Counted from the first letter of the stretch, positions 12,117 through 25,326 are shown. The stretch is DNA of 64,000 nucleotides from Onchocerca volvulus (GCA_000499405.2 HG738140.1:6004701-6068700), one strand, 5' to 3'. Notes: generated by a model not told the origin, from the sequence alone. Numbers and translations: made by a program.

Positions 12117-13139
12117 GATCCGTTTCTCGTGCATTTTGATCTTGATTTTTCTTTGAATTTAAATTATTCTTGAATCACAAGAGATATATAAGAAGTAATA
12201 TATTATCAAGAACTAATAGGCAGACACAACTTCATGACATATAATTTAGGAATCAATCTCCTGAAATGAATTCTCGAGCTAACAAGAGAAATCCTCAATT
12301 AGATGAAAGTTAGTGACTATCAAAGCTATTCAAAAACAAATCTCGAAAAGCATCATTCTAAATCTAAATATTAAATTTTAAACGATGTTAACAATTAAAT
12401 GTTGACTTTTTAACATAGCTACAGCTTTGATTCTATTCATAAGAGTATATCTCGAGTGTTTGTCCACAAAATCCAACTTTGATCGACATATATAGAAGTA
12501 AGTTAAACTAAACCCAATCACGAAACATCCAAAGAATATAAGCTCGATCTTTTAACAAGGAAGCACATCAACAACGCAAAAATTATTTAACAAGAACAAA
12601 ACCCAAAATTAAAGCATTTATACTTCCCAAAAACAGCTGAATTATTTTTGATTCCATGGTAGCCACTATATGTGCAAATAACAATTAAAAGCAAAGAAAC
12701 ATTATATATATAAAAATGAAAAACAATCTGCAATGTCTTTCTTTCAATAAGATTTCAAAGAACATGGAAAACTGAGAAGCTGAATCATGCCGTGGTATCT
12801 ATTTGTATCAAATAATGACAAAGAAATGAGAGCTCATCAATCCAAAAAAATGATGTAGATAAGTTTTGGGTTGATATGTCCATTATTACGACCATGCCAT
12901 ACATTTGATAAGATCTTTATGGCGAAAGAGATACATTTAAACTTTGTAATTCCTGGATCGCTTAAATAAAATAAAACTTCAATTACAAATGTCACCGTAA
13001 TAAAATTTAAATTTAAAAATATTCAAAGATTTAATTCTATCAAGTTTTAATCATGATTAAGTCCATTATATCAGTGATATATTAATCCACAAACTGATAA
13101 TTATAAAAAATGAGCGCAAAGAAAAAATCAATCTTTAAC
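12117..13139. other. Shared 3' intergenic space of two convergent genes
   Basis: About 1 kb holds both 3' UTRs. The only clear plus-strand AATAAA is at 12965, far from the Ly-6 stop at 12116, so the Ly-6 polyadenylation site is uncertain. No further coding region is visible. Confidence 0.45.
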
Positions 13140-15191
13140 CTAGAAAGAAACCTTTCCATTAGGCAAATGACCGATATCGCCAAGGGATCTCACAGATACA
13201 AAACCATCCGGGTATATAATCAGCCAAGTTATCGAAGAGTGACCAACTGACATTCGCAGCCAACCTTCAGGAGGGAACTGTAGCGCTCTTCAATGTACCA
13301 AAAATTTGTTCATGAGATGAAAATCAATATGAATTCATCAATACGAATTTTCAATAAATGTTTATTCTTTACTATAGTGATTTCCTTTATCTTTATACAA
13401 TTATTATTAGTATATTTAAATGGCGATTAAAGTTCAATCATCCTTCTATTTGGAACTATTCAAAATACTGTTATAATTCTAAAAAACAAATCTTGAAATC
13501 TTCTTTCTCTTATGTCTGTATACTCTATAAGATATAGAAGCTAATGAGATTTAACAAACAAAAAATGTTTATGACATAACCAACATTTAGCACTTGAGAA
13601 AAATAAGAAAATATTTTGACAAACCTGCAAACAAAATACCGTATCACATTTCCGTGGCATACAATCAATTCCCAACTGTCATTTTTTTGTTTCCAACTTG
13701 CACGATGTATATACTTCCGAAAAGCTGCCTCAATGCGTGACCCCTCCGTTGCGAAATTCAAACAAAAAAAATATTTAACCAAAAAACTAGCTAAATACAA
13801 CAATCAAATAATTGATATTTGATAGTCTTATTAAAGATTTCGTGGTTTATTAATTTTTGTTTCAAGAATTTTCATTATTTTTCTATCAGTTTGAAAATTT
13901 GTATCACGCTACATGAATCGGAAAATCTCAAATTGAAAAAATGGGTATGTTTTCAATTATGCAACTGCATTCAATACTGTATTCCAATAGTATACTTAAA
14001 TTTCGATTTTTTTTTTCAAAAATTAGTGAAAGTAATTACTTTTTGCGTGGGACGCCAATGTTTGCTCGGTGGTTCTGGTGGGTAAGGTGCTCCTTCTTCT
14101 AGTAACGAATCGCTTTCCACAGTAGTCGGTGGTAGCTCATTTAGGATTAGTTTAGCCGTTTCCTCCGCTCTGGTCATTGTCGACATTATCACTTTGTCGA
14201 ACTTTAAGCCACTATTCGCCAAGCGTTGACCGACGCATTTTGCTTGCTCTTGTCCTATAAATATAGATCTATAATTTAATTAGAAAAATAAATTTAGTGT
14301 TTTGAAACCGACAAAATTTGAAAAGAAATAACTTTTTTTTTTCATCTTAAATGAAAAAAATTTTTTTTTCCGTCTTAAATGTTTTCATTTTTTCATTTTA
14401 AATCTTGAGAAACAGAGGTGTTAAGCTACCTAAAGGTGTTAAGCTGAGATAATTTTTATGATTTCGATCCATGAAATATTGTCCATGTCGTATGAGAATA
14501 ATGTTTCGCTTCGAAGTTGGTGTCACTTCTTCCAGCATATTTTGACGCCTAATCGGATCAGCTTCTTCATATTCTATAGGATCTACCATGTATTTCGGCT
14601 CTCGGCTGCAAAGGAATAAGACTGCTAGAAATTATATAAATGAAATAATTCTTTCAATAAATAATTTCTAAAAAAAATGCAATTATCAAAAATTGTAAGT
14701 GATATTTAAATTTTAAACTAAAATCCGAAAAAAATCAGATGTGGGAAAACCTGCTCATGTAGATCAAAAGTATAGAATTATGAAAGTAAACGATTTATTC
14801 CTAATGAACACATATGAAAACATTTTTGCATTCATCTCTGGATAGCCGATCAATTAAAAAACTTTTTTAAAAAGCATTCCTATTCGAAAATTCGACACCG
14901 AATTTTGAAATTCGAAAAAGCTATAGTAAAAAAAAAGTTCAAAAAAAAATTGCTGGAAAAACGATGGACTTACTTATCCCAGTTGCCATCCCATTTAGTT
15001 CGTGGAGAAGGATGTATGTCGGGAAATGGCAAGGATATACTGCTTACCGCACATTCTGCAGTATTCAGCAAAGACATACTTCTTACAGCATCCTTTTCCG
15101 AACTAAACAGCGATTTTTCTGATCGTAAATAATATGCACCGCCAACTATTGCCGATAAAGTAACTGCTGACAGTCGAGATAGTGATGGCAT
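13140..15191 (-). CDS. pgam5: PGAM5-type mitochondrial serine/threonine-protein phosphatase, 5 exons
   Basis: Minus-strand exons: 15191-14974, 14605-14430, 14254-14040, 13758-13625 (or from 13743) and 13287-13140; 296 residues (or 291), close to human PGAM5 at 289. PGAM5 is a phosphoglycerate-mutase-fold enzyme that dephosphorylates protein Ser/Thr at the outer or inner mitochondrial membrane and acts in mitophagy and cell-death control. Seen here: an N-terminal membrane segment (about residues 7-21), the multimerisation motif WDGNWD at 67-72 followed by REP, the catalytic LIRHGQY with His113, [25 protein letters not shown], and the second catalytic His in VCHGNVIRY (about 238), then [13 protein letters not shown] and a C-terminus ending NGKVSF. 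Odd: intron 3 has no AG at the homology-predicted acceptor; the next AG (in ACGGAG) keeps frame but drops five residues. Confidence 0.93.
14408..14455 (-). repeat. Short duplication across the exon 2 donor of PGAM5
   Basis: AGCTTAACACCT occurs both as the end of exon 2 (coding SLTP) and just inside intron 2, so the donor G|GTAGCT lies between two copies. Read-through would repeat the peptide SLTPL. Likely a local slippage duplication. Confidence 0.65.
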
Positions 15192-15210
15192 TTCGTTGCT
15201 ATGCGTGGAA

Positions 15211-15217
15211 CTGAAAA
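15211..15217 (-). promoter_or_regulatory. Probable trans-splice acceptor of the PGAM5 gene
   Basis: On the minus strand ATTTTCAG ends at 15211, 19 bases before the ATG at 15191. The match to the nematode TTTTCAG consensus and the lack of an upstream coding exon suggest spliced-leader addition, which also supports the chosen start. Confidence 0.55.
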
Positions 15218-18200
15218 TTGTAAAGTTATCATTGATTCATTAAAGCTTGCAAAAACAAAAACAAACTTTACAAAATTTGAGGATTTTCGATATTTCATCT
15301 TCCTTTTACATCAAATTTATTTTGCAATAATCCTTCATTGCATTAAAATATAATTTGAGAATAAATTCAGAATGCATTCTTAAATTAATAACACAGTGCT
15401 TCATAAATAAAAATCACTTAATCTAAAGTCATTTAGGTCAATATCACTGGAGATGATGTTACTTCAAATGAGATTATTCAAATTATTCACATGATGTGAG
15501 AAGTGAAAACAATAGGGAATAAAATTAGAAAATGAATCAACAAAGAAAGAATGAGCAATGTGAGTCTAGAAGAATCGGTATAAAGCATAATAGTACTGTT
15601 ATAAGAGTAGGAAAACTTTTTTAACTGAGTATAGGATGACTTGATAATTAGTGATAATAGTGATAATGGCATAACAAAGATTCAGTATTTCATTGAATTA
15701 GAAAACAATTAGAACAAGTAATAAAGAACTTTATGAAATTGTAACGTAATAAACTGATTTTTACGGCTGGCTTTTATGCAGTAATTACAAAAGATTAAAA
15801 TGCCTTGGATAAGTGAAAGAGTCATATGAAACCAAGGAGAAAGCGAATTTAAACTGAGATACCGAAGTATAGGTTAGGAATAAAATTCAAATGAGACTAA
15901 CCGAAGTTATACTTCTCTTTTGTTGAGCGTGTATCGATAAATATCTCTCTAAATAGCTTATTCGTTGCAATAATATCCAAAAATAAGCGAAAATTTAAAA
16001 CAGGTAGTTAAATTCGAGAATCCAGTGGCAACACTCTATCAACACTTCCTGAAATGAATGAAGTAAACAATCGGTTGCGAAAGATAATTCGCAATTCAAT
16101 TAAAAAAATTATTCCCGTCGTGCCAACATGAAACGAATAAGCTATTCTAGGTGATGGGAAAATATATCTCAGATGTGCCGGAAAAGTTATTTCGAAACGG
16201 CCAGTACGTGGAGGAGGGAAGTTGCGTGGCGTGTTCTACGTGGCGTGTAAAGGCGTGTTCTGCGTGACTATATGTTTGAGTGAAACTTCGTAACTTAATT
16301 TCTCTACCGTATACAGCACGCAAAAATAATCAGTTGTTATTTATTTTTAAGTTATTCTTGGCTATTCAATACTTCTTTCAATAATGAAGAAATCTAAGTT
16401 GCTAATTTAGAGCTTTGAAAAGGTGGAAATCGATCGGAATAATGATATATTGGGAATCAATCGGTGTCACTCTGATCATTTATATTGCAAGCAATTATTA
16501 AAGAATGTAAGTAAAGTGATCACTAAGTTATTGTTTATCCAGGTAATCGACATCGATAAAAGAAAATTTATAATGGGGATATTAATTCAGTTGACATGAA
16601 ATATAAAGTATTGTCGAGAGTTAATCTCTGAAATATTCTGGTGATTCGGATAGACATAAATTGCTCTATCTAAAAGAAGATGACAACCATAAAAATTTTT
16701 CTTTGTTTTTTCATGACTGGGAAATATGGAAGCTTTCGATTAAACAGAAAGGAAGGAGTAATTTCCAATCGCCTTTGTAGTTATATTGCATTAATAATTA
16801 GACGATAAAAGAAAAATTATGTTTGACATGCAATTTTTCTTTTTTTTTAATCACACCCTATTATCATATAATATTTAGTTAAGCTAATCTATATCATATT
16901 TATGAATTCATTAATCGAAAACTTTCAAATCTTTTAAGAAGACAAAAAATTATATTATCCCTCAAATATTAATCCATTAATCATTTTTAATAATTACAAA
17001 ATTTGTGATCGCAAGCAAGCTTATGTATATGGTTGATTGATTACGGTGCCAATAAACCAGTTTATATCTTCTCCTTTTTGAAAGTGCACTTTTCTACAAA
17101 ATTGTTATATTTAAAGGAAATAGATACCTTTCTCTTCAAACAAAAAACGACTGTGAATGCCAACCATTTGCGGAGAAGGTTTGTTGTAACAAAGAAGGAA
17201 TCCTCTCATGAAACCAACTATTATAATCTTCCATCGTTCTTGGTATTTTTTAAGAAGGAATGAAAAAAAAAAGAAACAAAGTGTTTTCTGGCACAATCCC
17301 TGTCAAGAAACTGTTATATTTTTTTTTTCTTTTTTTTTTTTTTTTTGTCTAAAGAGATGGCAATTTTTCTATGATATACAAAAGAAGTAACAGTTTTTTT
17401 GTTATTGTTGGATTGCGGGTGCAATGAAAATATCCATTCGAACAATCACAAAAATGTCCTTGCATATGCAAAACTACATATCCATTTCAATTCATGATAT
17501 GATTTTTGTGATCAGAAAACTCGTTTTAAGCATGTCTTTATTAATTGCGCTACCATTTACCGCACAACATCTTCTGATTGTTATTATAAAAAGATTCATT
17601 AAAGTAGTACCATTATTATCGCGGAATCGACCGACAAGATCAGCATCATTTAACCTCTTCATCCTTTCTTTTTTTTATTTCATATATCGATGAAAATTAA
17701 ATTTTTTATTTTTATAATTAAAGAATCATTTATTAAAAAAATTGCTAATTTACAAATTTAACTTTTTTTTTTTTCAATAGTTTAGCTATAAAAATTGATA
17801 AGATATATTAAAGTGTGATTTAACAATTTTAAGCATCATTTTTTATTCATAAATTGTACATTTAACTACTGGCTTATAAATTGATCATTTAAACGTACCA
17901 GAGAGATGTATTCATTAAACAAACCAACCAGTTCTCCTCATACTTCACAAAACAATAGCTATTTTTAGAATTTTTCGAATAAATATTTGAAAAAAGGTTT
18001 GAAACATAGATTTGGAACAACTAACACTTATAATCAGACATGAAAGAGTTTCTAAGATTCGGATTCAAGGATCAGTAACTTTAAAATTTGAAGAAAAAAC
18101 TCTAGAAGAAGCTTGCTTCAAATTTAAAAGTCATTAATTTAAATTTGAAGCAAACTTATCGTCGTATTTAACGAGAATTTCCTGACATGTATTAATGAGT

Positions 18201-19273
18201 TCATGGCCTGAAATTTATCATCAAATTGCTCATATAGAAACAGAAAAATTGAAAAATTTTGACATGTGGAAATTTTACTTTATCGTTTTCACATAATTTG
18301 AGATTCAAATAGTATGAAATAAGAAATCTTAGCATTTGAAGGAATTTAATTTCCTCTCATTCCTTAAAAAATGCTGATGAAAAAAATTACAAACTCAATC
18401 TCATAATCTTTTCTGTTTTTTTTTTTGAATTTGCTTCTAAAAATTGGAAGCAAAGATCCAGTAGAACGGTTAAATTTTTTGATCATTGTTATAATTTTAA
18501 GCATTTTTATTCGATGCCAAACTTCAGTATTTGCAAACTTTTCTTTTCCATTCAACCATTTTGAATTATCCCTGAATTGAAGAAAAATAACTAACTATTC
18601 AATCAATTCGATATCGTATCCATTTGCAAAACAAAACTATAGCATAAGTTCATTGACCACATTTTCAAAAAAATTGATGTCATATCTTACCTTTCAAATC
18701 AAACGTTAAATCTAAAAATTTTACATTCTATCGATGTTCGAAGTTTCCGGAAATCGCAAATTTAAATTCATCTTCAAGAAACAATTTAAAAAATCATTTC
18801 AGATGCAGAATGGAGGAAGATGCGAATTGTGATGGGAATATTGTTAGGAGTTGTTGGAAGTTTTCATTAATTTGTGGACAATAGACGCCAAGACGACTGC
18901 AATTTTCGGAATTTTTTAAGAATAAATTGTAGTTTTTTTTCTTTTTTTTCTCTAATTTTCTTCTCTCAAAACATCTCTTCAAATGTTGGGCAATTTCCAC
19001 TACCGTATGCTTCTGAAAAAGTTAATAAATTTTTAGAACCAGAAATTATAAATGTATTCATATTTATATCACTATTGTATTTGTATTTCACATTATAATT
19101 AGCATTTTGTTGGCTTTATTTCTGATCATTTCTTGTCGGAAATTAGCTCGTTTTAAAAAAATAATTTCAAGTTTTATTATTCATAAAGAAGCTAATTTCT
19201 TATTTCCAAAATATTTTTGCATTATTTAGAAAGAGTAGCAGATCAGTTAAAAGCATGAAAACAAAAATCGAAC

Positions 19274-19297
19274 ATGGTGCGTTGCGTTGCGTTGCGT
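19274..19297 (+). repeat. Pentanucleotide repeat (GCGTT)n
   Basis: Four units of TGCGT in a row. It is followed to about 19380 by degenerate repeats of the words GATCACATAAATA and TTCGAAG. Confidence 0.75.
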
Positions 19298-20243
19298 AAA
19301 GATGATCACATAAATAAATTTCGAAGTTGATATGATCACGTAAATAGATGACCACGCAAAATCACATAAATAGACTTCGAAACAATTTAATCATAGAAAA
19401 AATGATAATTAATGTAACAAAATTCATTTCAATAATGAAATTGGTTGAATGAATTCCATTGGATCTGCTAATTTGTTATCAGGTTTTGCTTTTTTTTTTT
19501 TTTTTTTTAATACGCTAAATTATCTTCTTTTATAATTTTTCCGATTTCTGCTCTAATAGAAAAATGAAAATCCTCCCAAGAATCCTTGGCCATATATCTG
19601 TCTGAATGAAAGTCAGCCCAAACCCAAAATATCTTGTCACCATAGTATATTTTATCAATTTCTTATATCACAAAAATTTTTGGATATTCTGACGAATTTA
19701 TTCCATGCACCTTTTCTTTCAGTTCACGTAATTCCGACAATTTGTTGTGTACAATGTCGATTTAATAAATATCTAGTGGAAACATTAGCAAAACAATAGT
19801 ATAGTTCGGAAAAAATTTTCTAAAAATTTAATTAATTTACATATTTTTAAAAAAAGTATTATTCCGAACTTGAAAGATAATCCTGTAGCAAATGTAGTTT
19901 ACGGGATATTTTAATAAAATTTGCAATTGCATCAAATTTTTAAATAATTTTTGCTTTAACAAGATTTTATAATTGGTTTAAAAATTTTCGAAGAATTGTT
20001 AACTTCATTGCTTGAAGAGTTCAAAAGTCTAAATTATTAGAAGATTATTAGTCAGAAAATGCCCCTATTATCAGTTAATGAATACTTTCATAAAAGTACG
20101 ATCCAGATGGCTCATTATTAATGCAAGATCCATAATGGTTTATTAAACATCAATACTAAAGATACTGTAAATTAAGCTTAAAATTCAAAAAGTAGTGTCT
20201 TTTTTGACTAGGCCAAAAAAAATTGAGTAAAAAAAAAAAAAAA

Positions 20244-20560
20244 ATTGAATTGGAGAAGTCAAAACGATATATTTATAAAGGAAATACAAAAAAATTATCG
20301 ATAAATTGGTATTATCAGGAAATGGGCATTATCAGGAAATGAACTGATCGTCAAAAAAGATTCGGAAATGATTCCGATTACATTATGGTATTACTTTTTT
20401 TACAATTATCCTATTGCTATAAGAATTACAAATGAAGAATCCTTCTTATCTTCAAACAAATAATTTTCCATCCATATCCAGTTGAAAATCTGATTAATCT
20501 AGGAATTTGATTGAATCTGATTGACTGAATCAATCGAATACAATTCTAAATCTCAGAAGG
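20244..20560 (+). repeat. Diverged direct repeat, copy 1 of 2
   Basis: This stretch and 21241-21526 share ordered blocks: ATTGAATTGG, TCAAAACGATATA, ATCAGGAA, GGAAATGATTCC, a poly-T/ACAATTAT segment, TTCTTATCTTCAA and GAATCAATCGAA. Substitutions and small indels are common, so the duplication is old. Confidence 0.75.
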
Positions 20561-21067
20561 TGTTCATATCTGACGGATCGTTGTTAAATTTCTGTTTTTA
20601 TGAATGATGAACTGTCGCTATGGATCCAAACAGAAGTAATACGGAATAATACAATTATACAATTTTCGTTCTTCATAAATTAAGAACAAATAAAATAGGC
20701 ACTTTCTGAATAAAGTTTTATTTTCTCTCCGGCAGAGTTTCCGGCGCCGTTTTATTCCGATTCCGTTTGATCTATGCCATTTTCAACTGCTAATTACTAG
20801 AAAAATCAAAAAGAGAAGACTTACATGAAACTGATGAAAATTTTAGAATTAAAAATATAATAATAAGATGATGATAACATGTGACATGCACAGCATTACA
20901 GTAATTCAACTATTCATTCGTATTCTTTTCTTCTTCTACCCTTCCACTTATCTTTTTGTTATTTTCTATCTTTGCTTCTCTTCTATAACCATATTCTGTA
21001 GTGCAAGTGAACGACATGAATGGAACCCGAGAGTAACGCCTATCTCGTATGCATGTTAATCTCGTGT

Positions 21068-21090
21068 ATGCATGCATGCATGCATGCATT
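21068..21090. repeat. (ATGC)n tetranucleotide tract
   Basis: Five uninterrupted ATGC units and part of a sixth, the longest such tract in the window, sitting between the two copies of the 0.3 kb direct repeat. Confidence 0.9.
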
Positions 21091-21240
21091 TTTGTGTATA
21101 TCATCTTTTTGTAAATGAACAAAGGTATGTTTTATAGTATATTTCAAACGTGCATGCTTCACGAAGCGGCCGTTGCTGAATTTGCGCCTTTGAAACATCA
21201 ATTTTTTACGTGTTTCCGCCATTTCCATTTACGTCTTTTC

Positions 21241-21526
21241 ATTGAATTGGAAAAATCAAAACGATATAATTATCATGAGATTGGCATCATCAGGAAGTAA
21301 ACCTGATTTTTAAATAATCCGGAAATGATTCCGGAAATGATTGCATTAAGTCATCACTTTCTTTACAATTATATCATTGCTGTAAGAAAAACAAGTGAAG
21401 AATTCTTCTTATCTTCAACAAATAAATTTCCATCTATGTTCGGTTGAATATCTAGGAATCTGATTGATCTAAAAAACTGATTGAATCAATCGAAGCCGAT
21501 CGATTACAAAATTAAGTCTCAAGAAA
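21241..21526 (+). repeat. Diverged direct repeat, copy 2 of 2
   Basis: Partner of 20244-20560, about 1 kb downstream in the same orientation. The intervening 680 bases carry no transposase-like reading frame. Confidence 0.75.
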
Positions 21527-23267
21527 TAAAAGCACTCGATGGAACACAGGTAACGCATTCATTTTCATTCGTCAGTTAAGTTGATAGCATGGTACCGTAT
21601 CATTGTTGTGGATGACAAATCATTCCGTTAATTTATGTGGTATGTCATGAGTTGCCATATTTTAATAAATTGCAAATATTTAGGTATAGACTGTTAGTAT
21701 CAGTCATACGATATCGTAAATTAATAAAGTTATATTATTTTGGCAAGAGGTGAAGGTATTCATCAGGATTAATTGTAGAATCGGTTGATAAACTGAGAAT
21801 AGTGAAGATGGTATATGTAGATGTTACTGTTAATAATATTTGTCAATGATTAAAATAAGAAAAAAATTTGATTAAAACGACCAAATGGTTGAAAATAATG
21901 GTATTAAATTGAATATTCTCAATTAAGTTCTAGTCAAATGCAAAAACGACCATGAAGATAACACTAGAGATCTGCAATTGATTTTTTTTATGGAACTGAA
22001 AACTCTTGAATTTTAAAGAATTCAACTTTCCTCAATATTTTTCATGATTTCAAAAGGTATTCAAGTCAGTCTTATCTTCTGATCTCCTCTTGTAATTTGA
22101 GAAATTGTAATCTTTTCTTATTTTTTTACAATTCATCTTCTAACAAGAAAAAAAAAGAGAAACATTGAATATGAAGTTATTTTAAATGAAATATATGAAG
22201 TGAAATTTCTTTCTCTTAACATTCCCACAATTTTTCTTTCTTCATTTCTCAACTTTAGGTTGTCTGTAAACACATAACAAGCCGTTTTGTTTGGAATAAT
22301 TTTCCAAATCAAAACATCGATTTGATCTCTTCTGTCAAAATCAAATGCAGTAATAAATAGTGTATCAAAGTTGACTAAGACGTGACTTTTAATTCTTAAT
22401 TATTGATTCATTTTTAGTGATTTGCATTAGAAAGCAAAGTTTTTTTTTTTTTTTTTTCATTATAATGATCCAAAAAATCTGAAACTGCGATCCATTCTTT
22501 TGGTCTTTTTCAATTTCCATTCGATTAAATCGCTATCTCATCCAATGGTTGTTACGGTAGTTCTAAAAAAACAGATTTTTAAACGTCGCAATCTTAGATC
22601 ATGCGAAAACTGTCGATCGATCTGTGAGAAAGTTGTCTTATTTTGAACAAGATGAATACTTGCTGCAATTTCACTAATTAGGGAAGTTGATGATATGCAT
22701 TCTTTTACATGCAAAATGCATCAAACTGCATGCAAATATACGTCATCATCTAACAGTAACATTTGCGATCATTTTTTATGAGAATTAGCTAAAGCTGATA
22801 AGAAAAGCATTTTCTCAATAATTGTGCGCAATTCAAATTTATTTAGATATTCTAGGAAAGCTCTTTAAAACATTTCTGAATATCCAATACTTGATTTTAA
22901 AATCGAATCTGTATAATATTCAAATTTGATTCCGAATTCTCACTAATAGATGTTAGAAGAAGCATTATATATTTGCTTAAAGTGTCTCCGCCAGATGTCT
23001 CTCTCTTTTGCAAAAGTTTAAGTTTTTTAACAAAAAAGAAGTTCAGTATATGTCTCAAAGTATTAATTAGGTGATTCATATATCATTGCAAAATGATAGG
23101 ATGCAATTGGTGATAAATGACTGATATTATGATAGTAATGTAAAAGACATCTTAATTATTCTGTTTTAATCATTGACCATAACTTACTGTGACCAGTGAT
23201 CTCATAAATGGATACATAATAAAATGTGTTCGTTAAGTATTAAAATTATTAGAAAAATAACATGGAG

Positions 23268-23308
23268 AAAGAAAGAGAAAGGGGGAGAAAGAAAGAAAGA
23301 AAGAAAGA
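23268..23308 (+). repeat. (GAAA)n purine tract
   Basis: GAAAGAGAAAGGGGGAGAAA followed by GAAA units; an AG-only strand for about 40 bases. Confidence 0.85.
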
Positions 23309-24964
23309 ACAAAAAATAAAACGCAAAACATTTGTCTTAAATTAGAAATATCAAATCACAGCTAAAAAAATTGAAATGAAAAAAAAGAAAGAAGCATTCT
23401 AAAAAAATTTTTTCAAACAGAAAAGAAAAAGCCGCCATTACTGCTTCTATATTTTTGCCCATTATATCATAAAACAAAAATTTTTCATTTTTCGAATTTT
23501 TCAAAAAAAAAAAAACCCGCTATTTTTACCAATTATTTAAATTAGACTCTTGATGACGGTGAATGGAAAAGATGGAGCAAAGAAGAAAAGAAAAGCTTAA
23601 AAGTTTTATTGGCGTTTAGCCCATAAACTTTTCCGTCGGGATCAGGCTTGATTGTTTAGAAGATAGTTTTCGCGATAAAAAATTGCTTGCCTGGGTGGTC
23701 TACGTTTCAAATTTTATTTCCTTTTCTATTTATTCACAGTCTATCCTTCTAGAATCCCCTTGTCTTTCTACATTTCTTTCCTTCACTCGGAAATTTCGCT
23801 GTTTTTTTTTTGTCAACCTTTTTCCTGGTATAAAATCTCCCGCGGGCATAATAAGTTTATGCAAGTCTGAGATTTCAATATGACGTTTTGATCGGATGCC
23901 CTTTGGGATGCTTTCCTATAACATTTCGATTTTTGCATATGAGAGAGACCACCAACAATGTTTGATCTTTTTGCAAAAATCTAATTTTATTTGAGTGTAA
24001 ATTGAGGAAATTTAGAAAGATCGCTAGAATCACGCTTATTTTAGTGATCATGATAATGATGATGTCGATAATTTGAATCGTCATAATTATTATTTTTCGT
24101 TTGAAAGGAAAATTTTGGAATTAGCAATAACGAAAATGGAGAAAGCTTAGTTCTATCACCTAAAAAGTAAACAGTAATACATTCTCAGGTCAATTCTACT
24201 GTGGCAATATAGCTATCATACCTCTTAATTTCTATAACAATTCTTATTACTTTACATTTTTTTCACTTTTTTTCTGATTTAGAAAGTATTTTTCTCTGTA
24301 ATGCAATACATGACATATTCGTAACTAAGCAGATAAAAATGTGAAGCAGAAGGGTTTGAACACTGTTGAACTTTTGCAGTTTGCAAATGCCAATTTAATC
24401 TATCTTTCCTATGATGAAAATAGTTATGACAAATTTGCAAATATACAACAAATTAAATGAAACAATAAAATATATAGAAAAAAGGATCGAAGATTAAATG
24501 CTTTTTGAAAGCAATTCAAATTTCACCAAGCAATTTTTCTTGATAAAATTTGAAATAAAGAAGTGGATCGTCTAACCCGAAGAATTGCATGTCTATGAGC
24601 ATACTGCATGAAACAGTATGCATGCATCTCGAAATGGTAATGACAATTATTGGCAATTTGATCTGCAACCTCGTGTTCAGTTTGCTTGGATATTCTCTAA
24701 TAATTCTATCGTGCAGAAGCATGTATTATCACAGTCTAATAATAAAATGATCATTTAAATTTGAATAAAAATGAAAGCATGACCGAATCGATGAGCAATT
24801 GCAATAATAAATCAAATAATAAACAAATAGGAATAGTTCATTGGTACAATCGAATGTTGTTACGAGTTGAAAAGGTGGTGCATCTTTCGGAATATCTCAC
24901 TTTCCTATTTAGCTATGATCTATTATTGACTTAGTCAAAAAATAATAAATAAAGGATGACTGTG

Positions 24965-24970
24965 TTTATT
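24965..24970 (-). terminator. Polyadenylation signal of the 97-residue gene
   Basis: Minus-strand AATAAA ten bases past the stop codon at 24982-24980; another AATAAA overlaps the stop itself. Such a short 3' UTR is normal for nematodes and supports a real transcript end. Confidence 0.5.
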
Positions 24971-24979
24971 CCATGGCTT

Positions 24980-25273
24980 TTATTGTTTTAAATGTCGGTT
25001 TTTGTGTGAATGTGTCATAAAATTTGATATTGAAAACTTTGATTTTGTTGTATTACTGAGATCAATACCATCAATTAAAGATTCTAAATGCTTTAACAAA
25101 ATTTCCTTACTGTTTCCAATCTTCAAAATACCTTCCAAGTCAAACCTATTTTTACCTATATCAAAACTCTTGATATTTCCCTCTTTATTATTTTTGCAAT
25201 GAGTACTGAAATCACAGTTTTTCAATCTATTTTTGTCTTTCTCACCAATCACTAATGCGGAAATCACGTCCAT
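24980..25273 (-). CDS. Hypothetical single-exon protein, 97 residues
   Basis: I do not recognise this protein. It is the one uninterrupted frame in the window with balanced, non-repetitive composition outside the spliced genes: it begins [17 protein letters not shown], is rich in K, N, S, D and E, has a Leu/Ile-rich middle ([16 protein letters not shown]) and ends [10 protein letters not shown]. There is no signal peptide or membrane segment, so a soluble cytoplasmic or nuclear protein is likely. The ATG at 25273 is the first in frame after a stop codon; a strong acceptor TTTTTGTTGTAG ends at 25327 and an AATAAA follows the stop within 10 bases. An A10 run sits just upstream of the ATG. It could be a small gene, the last exon of a larger one, or a retrocopy. 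Confidence 0.5.
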   Translation of the reverse strand: MDVISALVIGEKDKNRLKNCDFSTHCKNNKEGNIKSFDIGKNRFDLEGILKIGNSKEILLKHLESLIDGIDLSNTTKSKFSISNFMTHSHKNRHLKQ

Positions 25274-25326
25274 TTGTGTTTTTTTTTTAAATATTTTCCT
25301 GCAGGTCTGCTTTGTCAGCTACGAGT

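Larger units (their letters stand above)
15219..24960. other. Long region without a supported gene
   Basis: Nearly 10 kb. Open stretches such as 17424-17693 and 20868-21059 have no recognisable motifs. A locally GC-richer block at about 16180-16265 repeats short CGTGGCGTG/GGCGTGTTC words and lies roughly 1 kb upstream of the PGAM5 start; it could be regulatory but nothing proves it. Repeats inside are listed separately. Confidence 0.45.

Noticed and set aside
16010..16131. Coding-like plus frame containing MNEVNNRLRKIIRNS
   Set aside because: Only about 40 codons, with no usable acceptor or donor.
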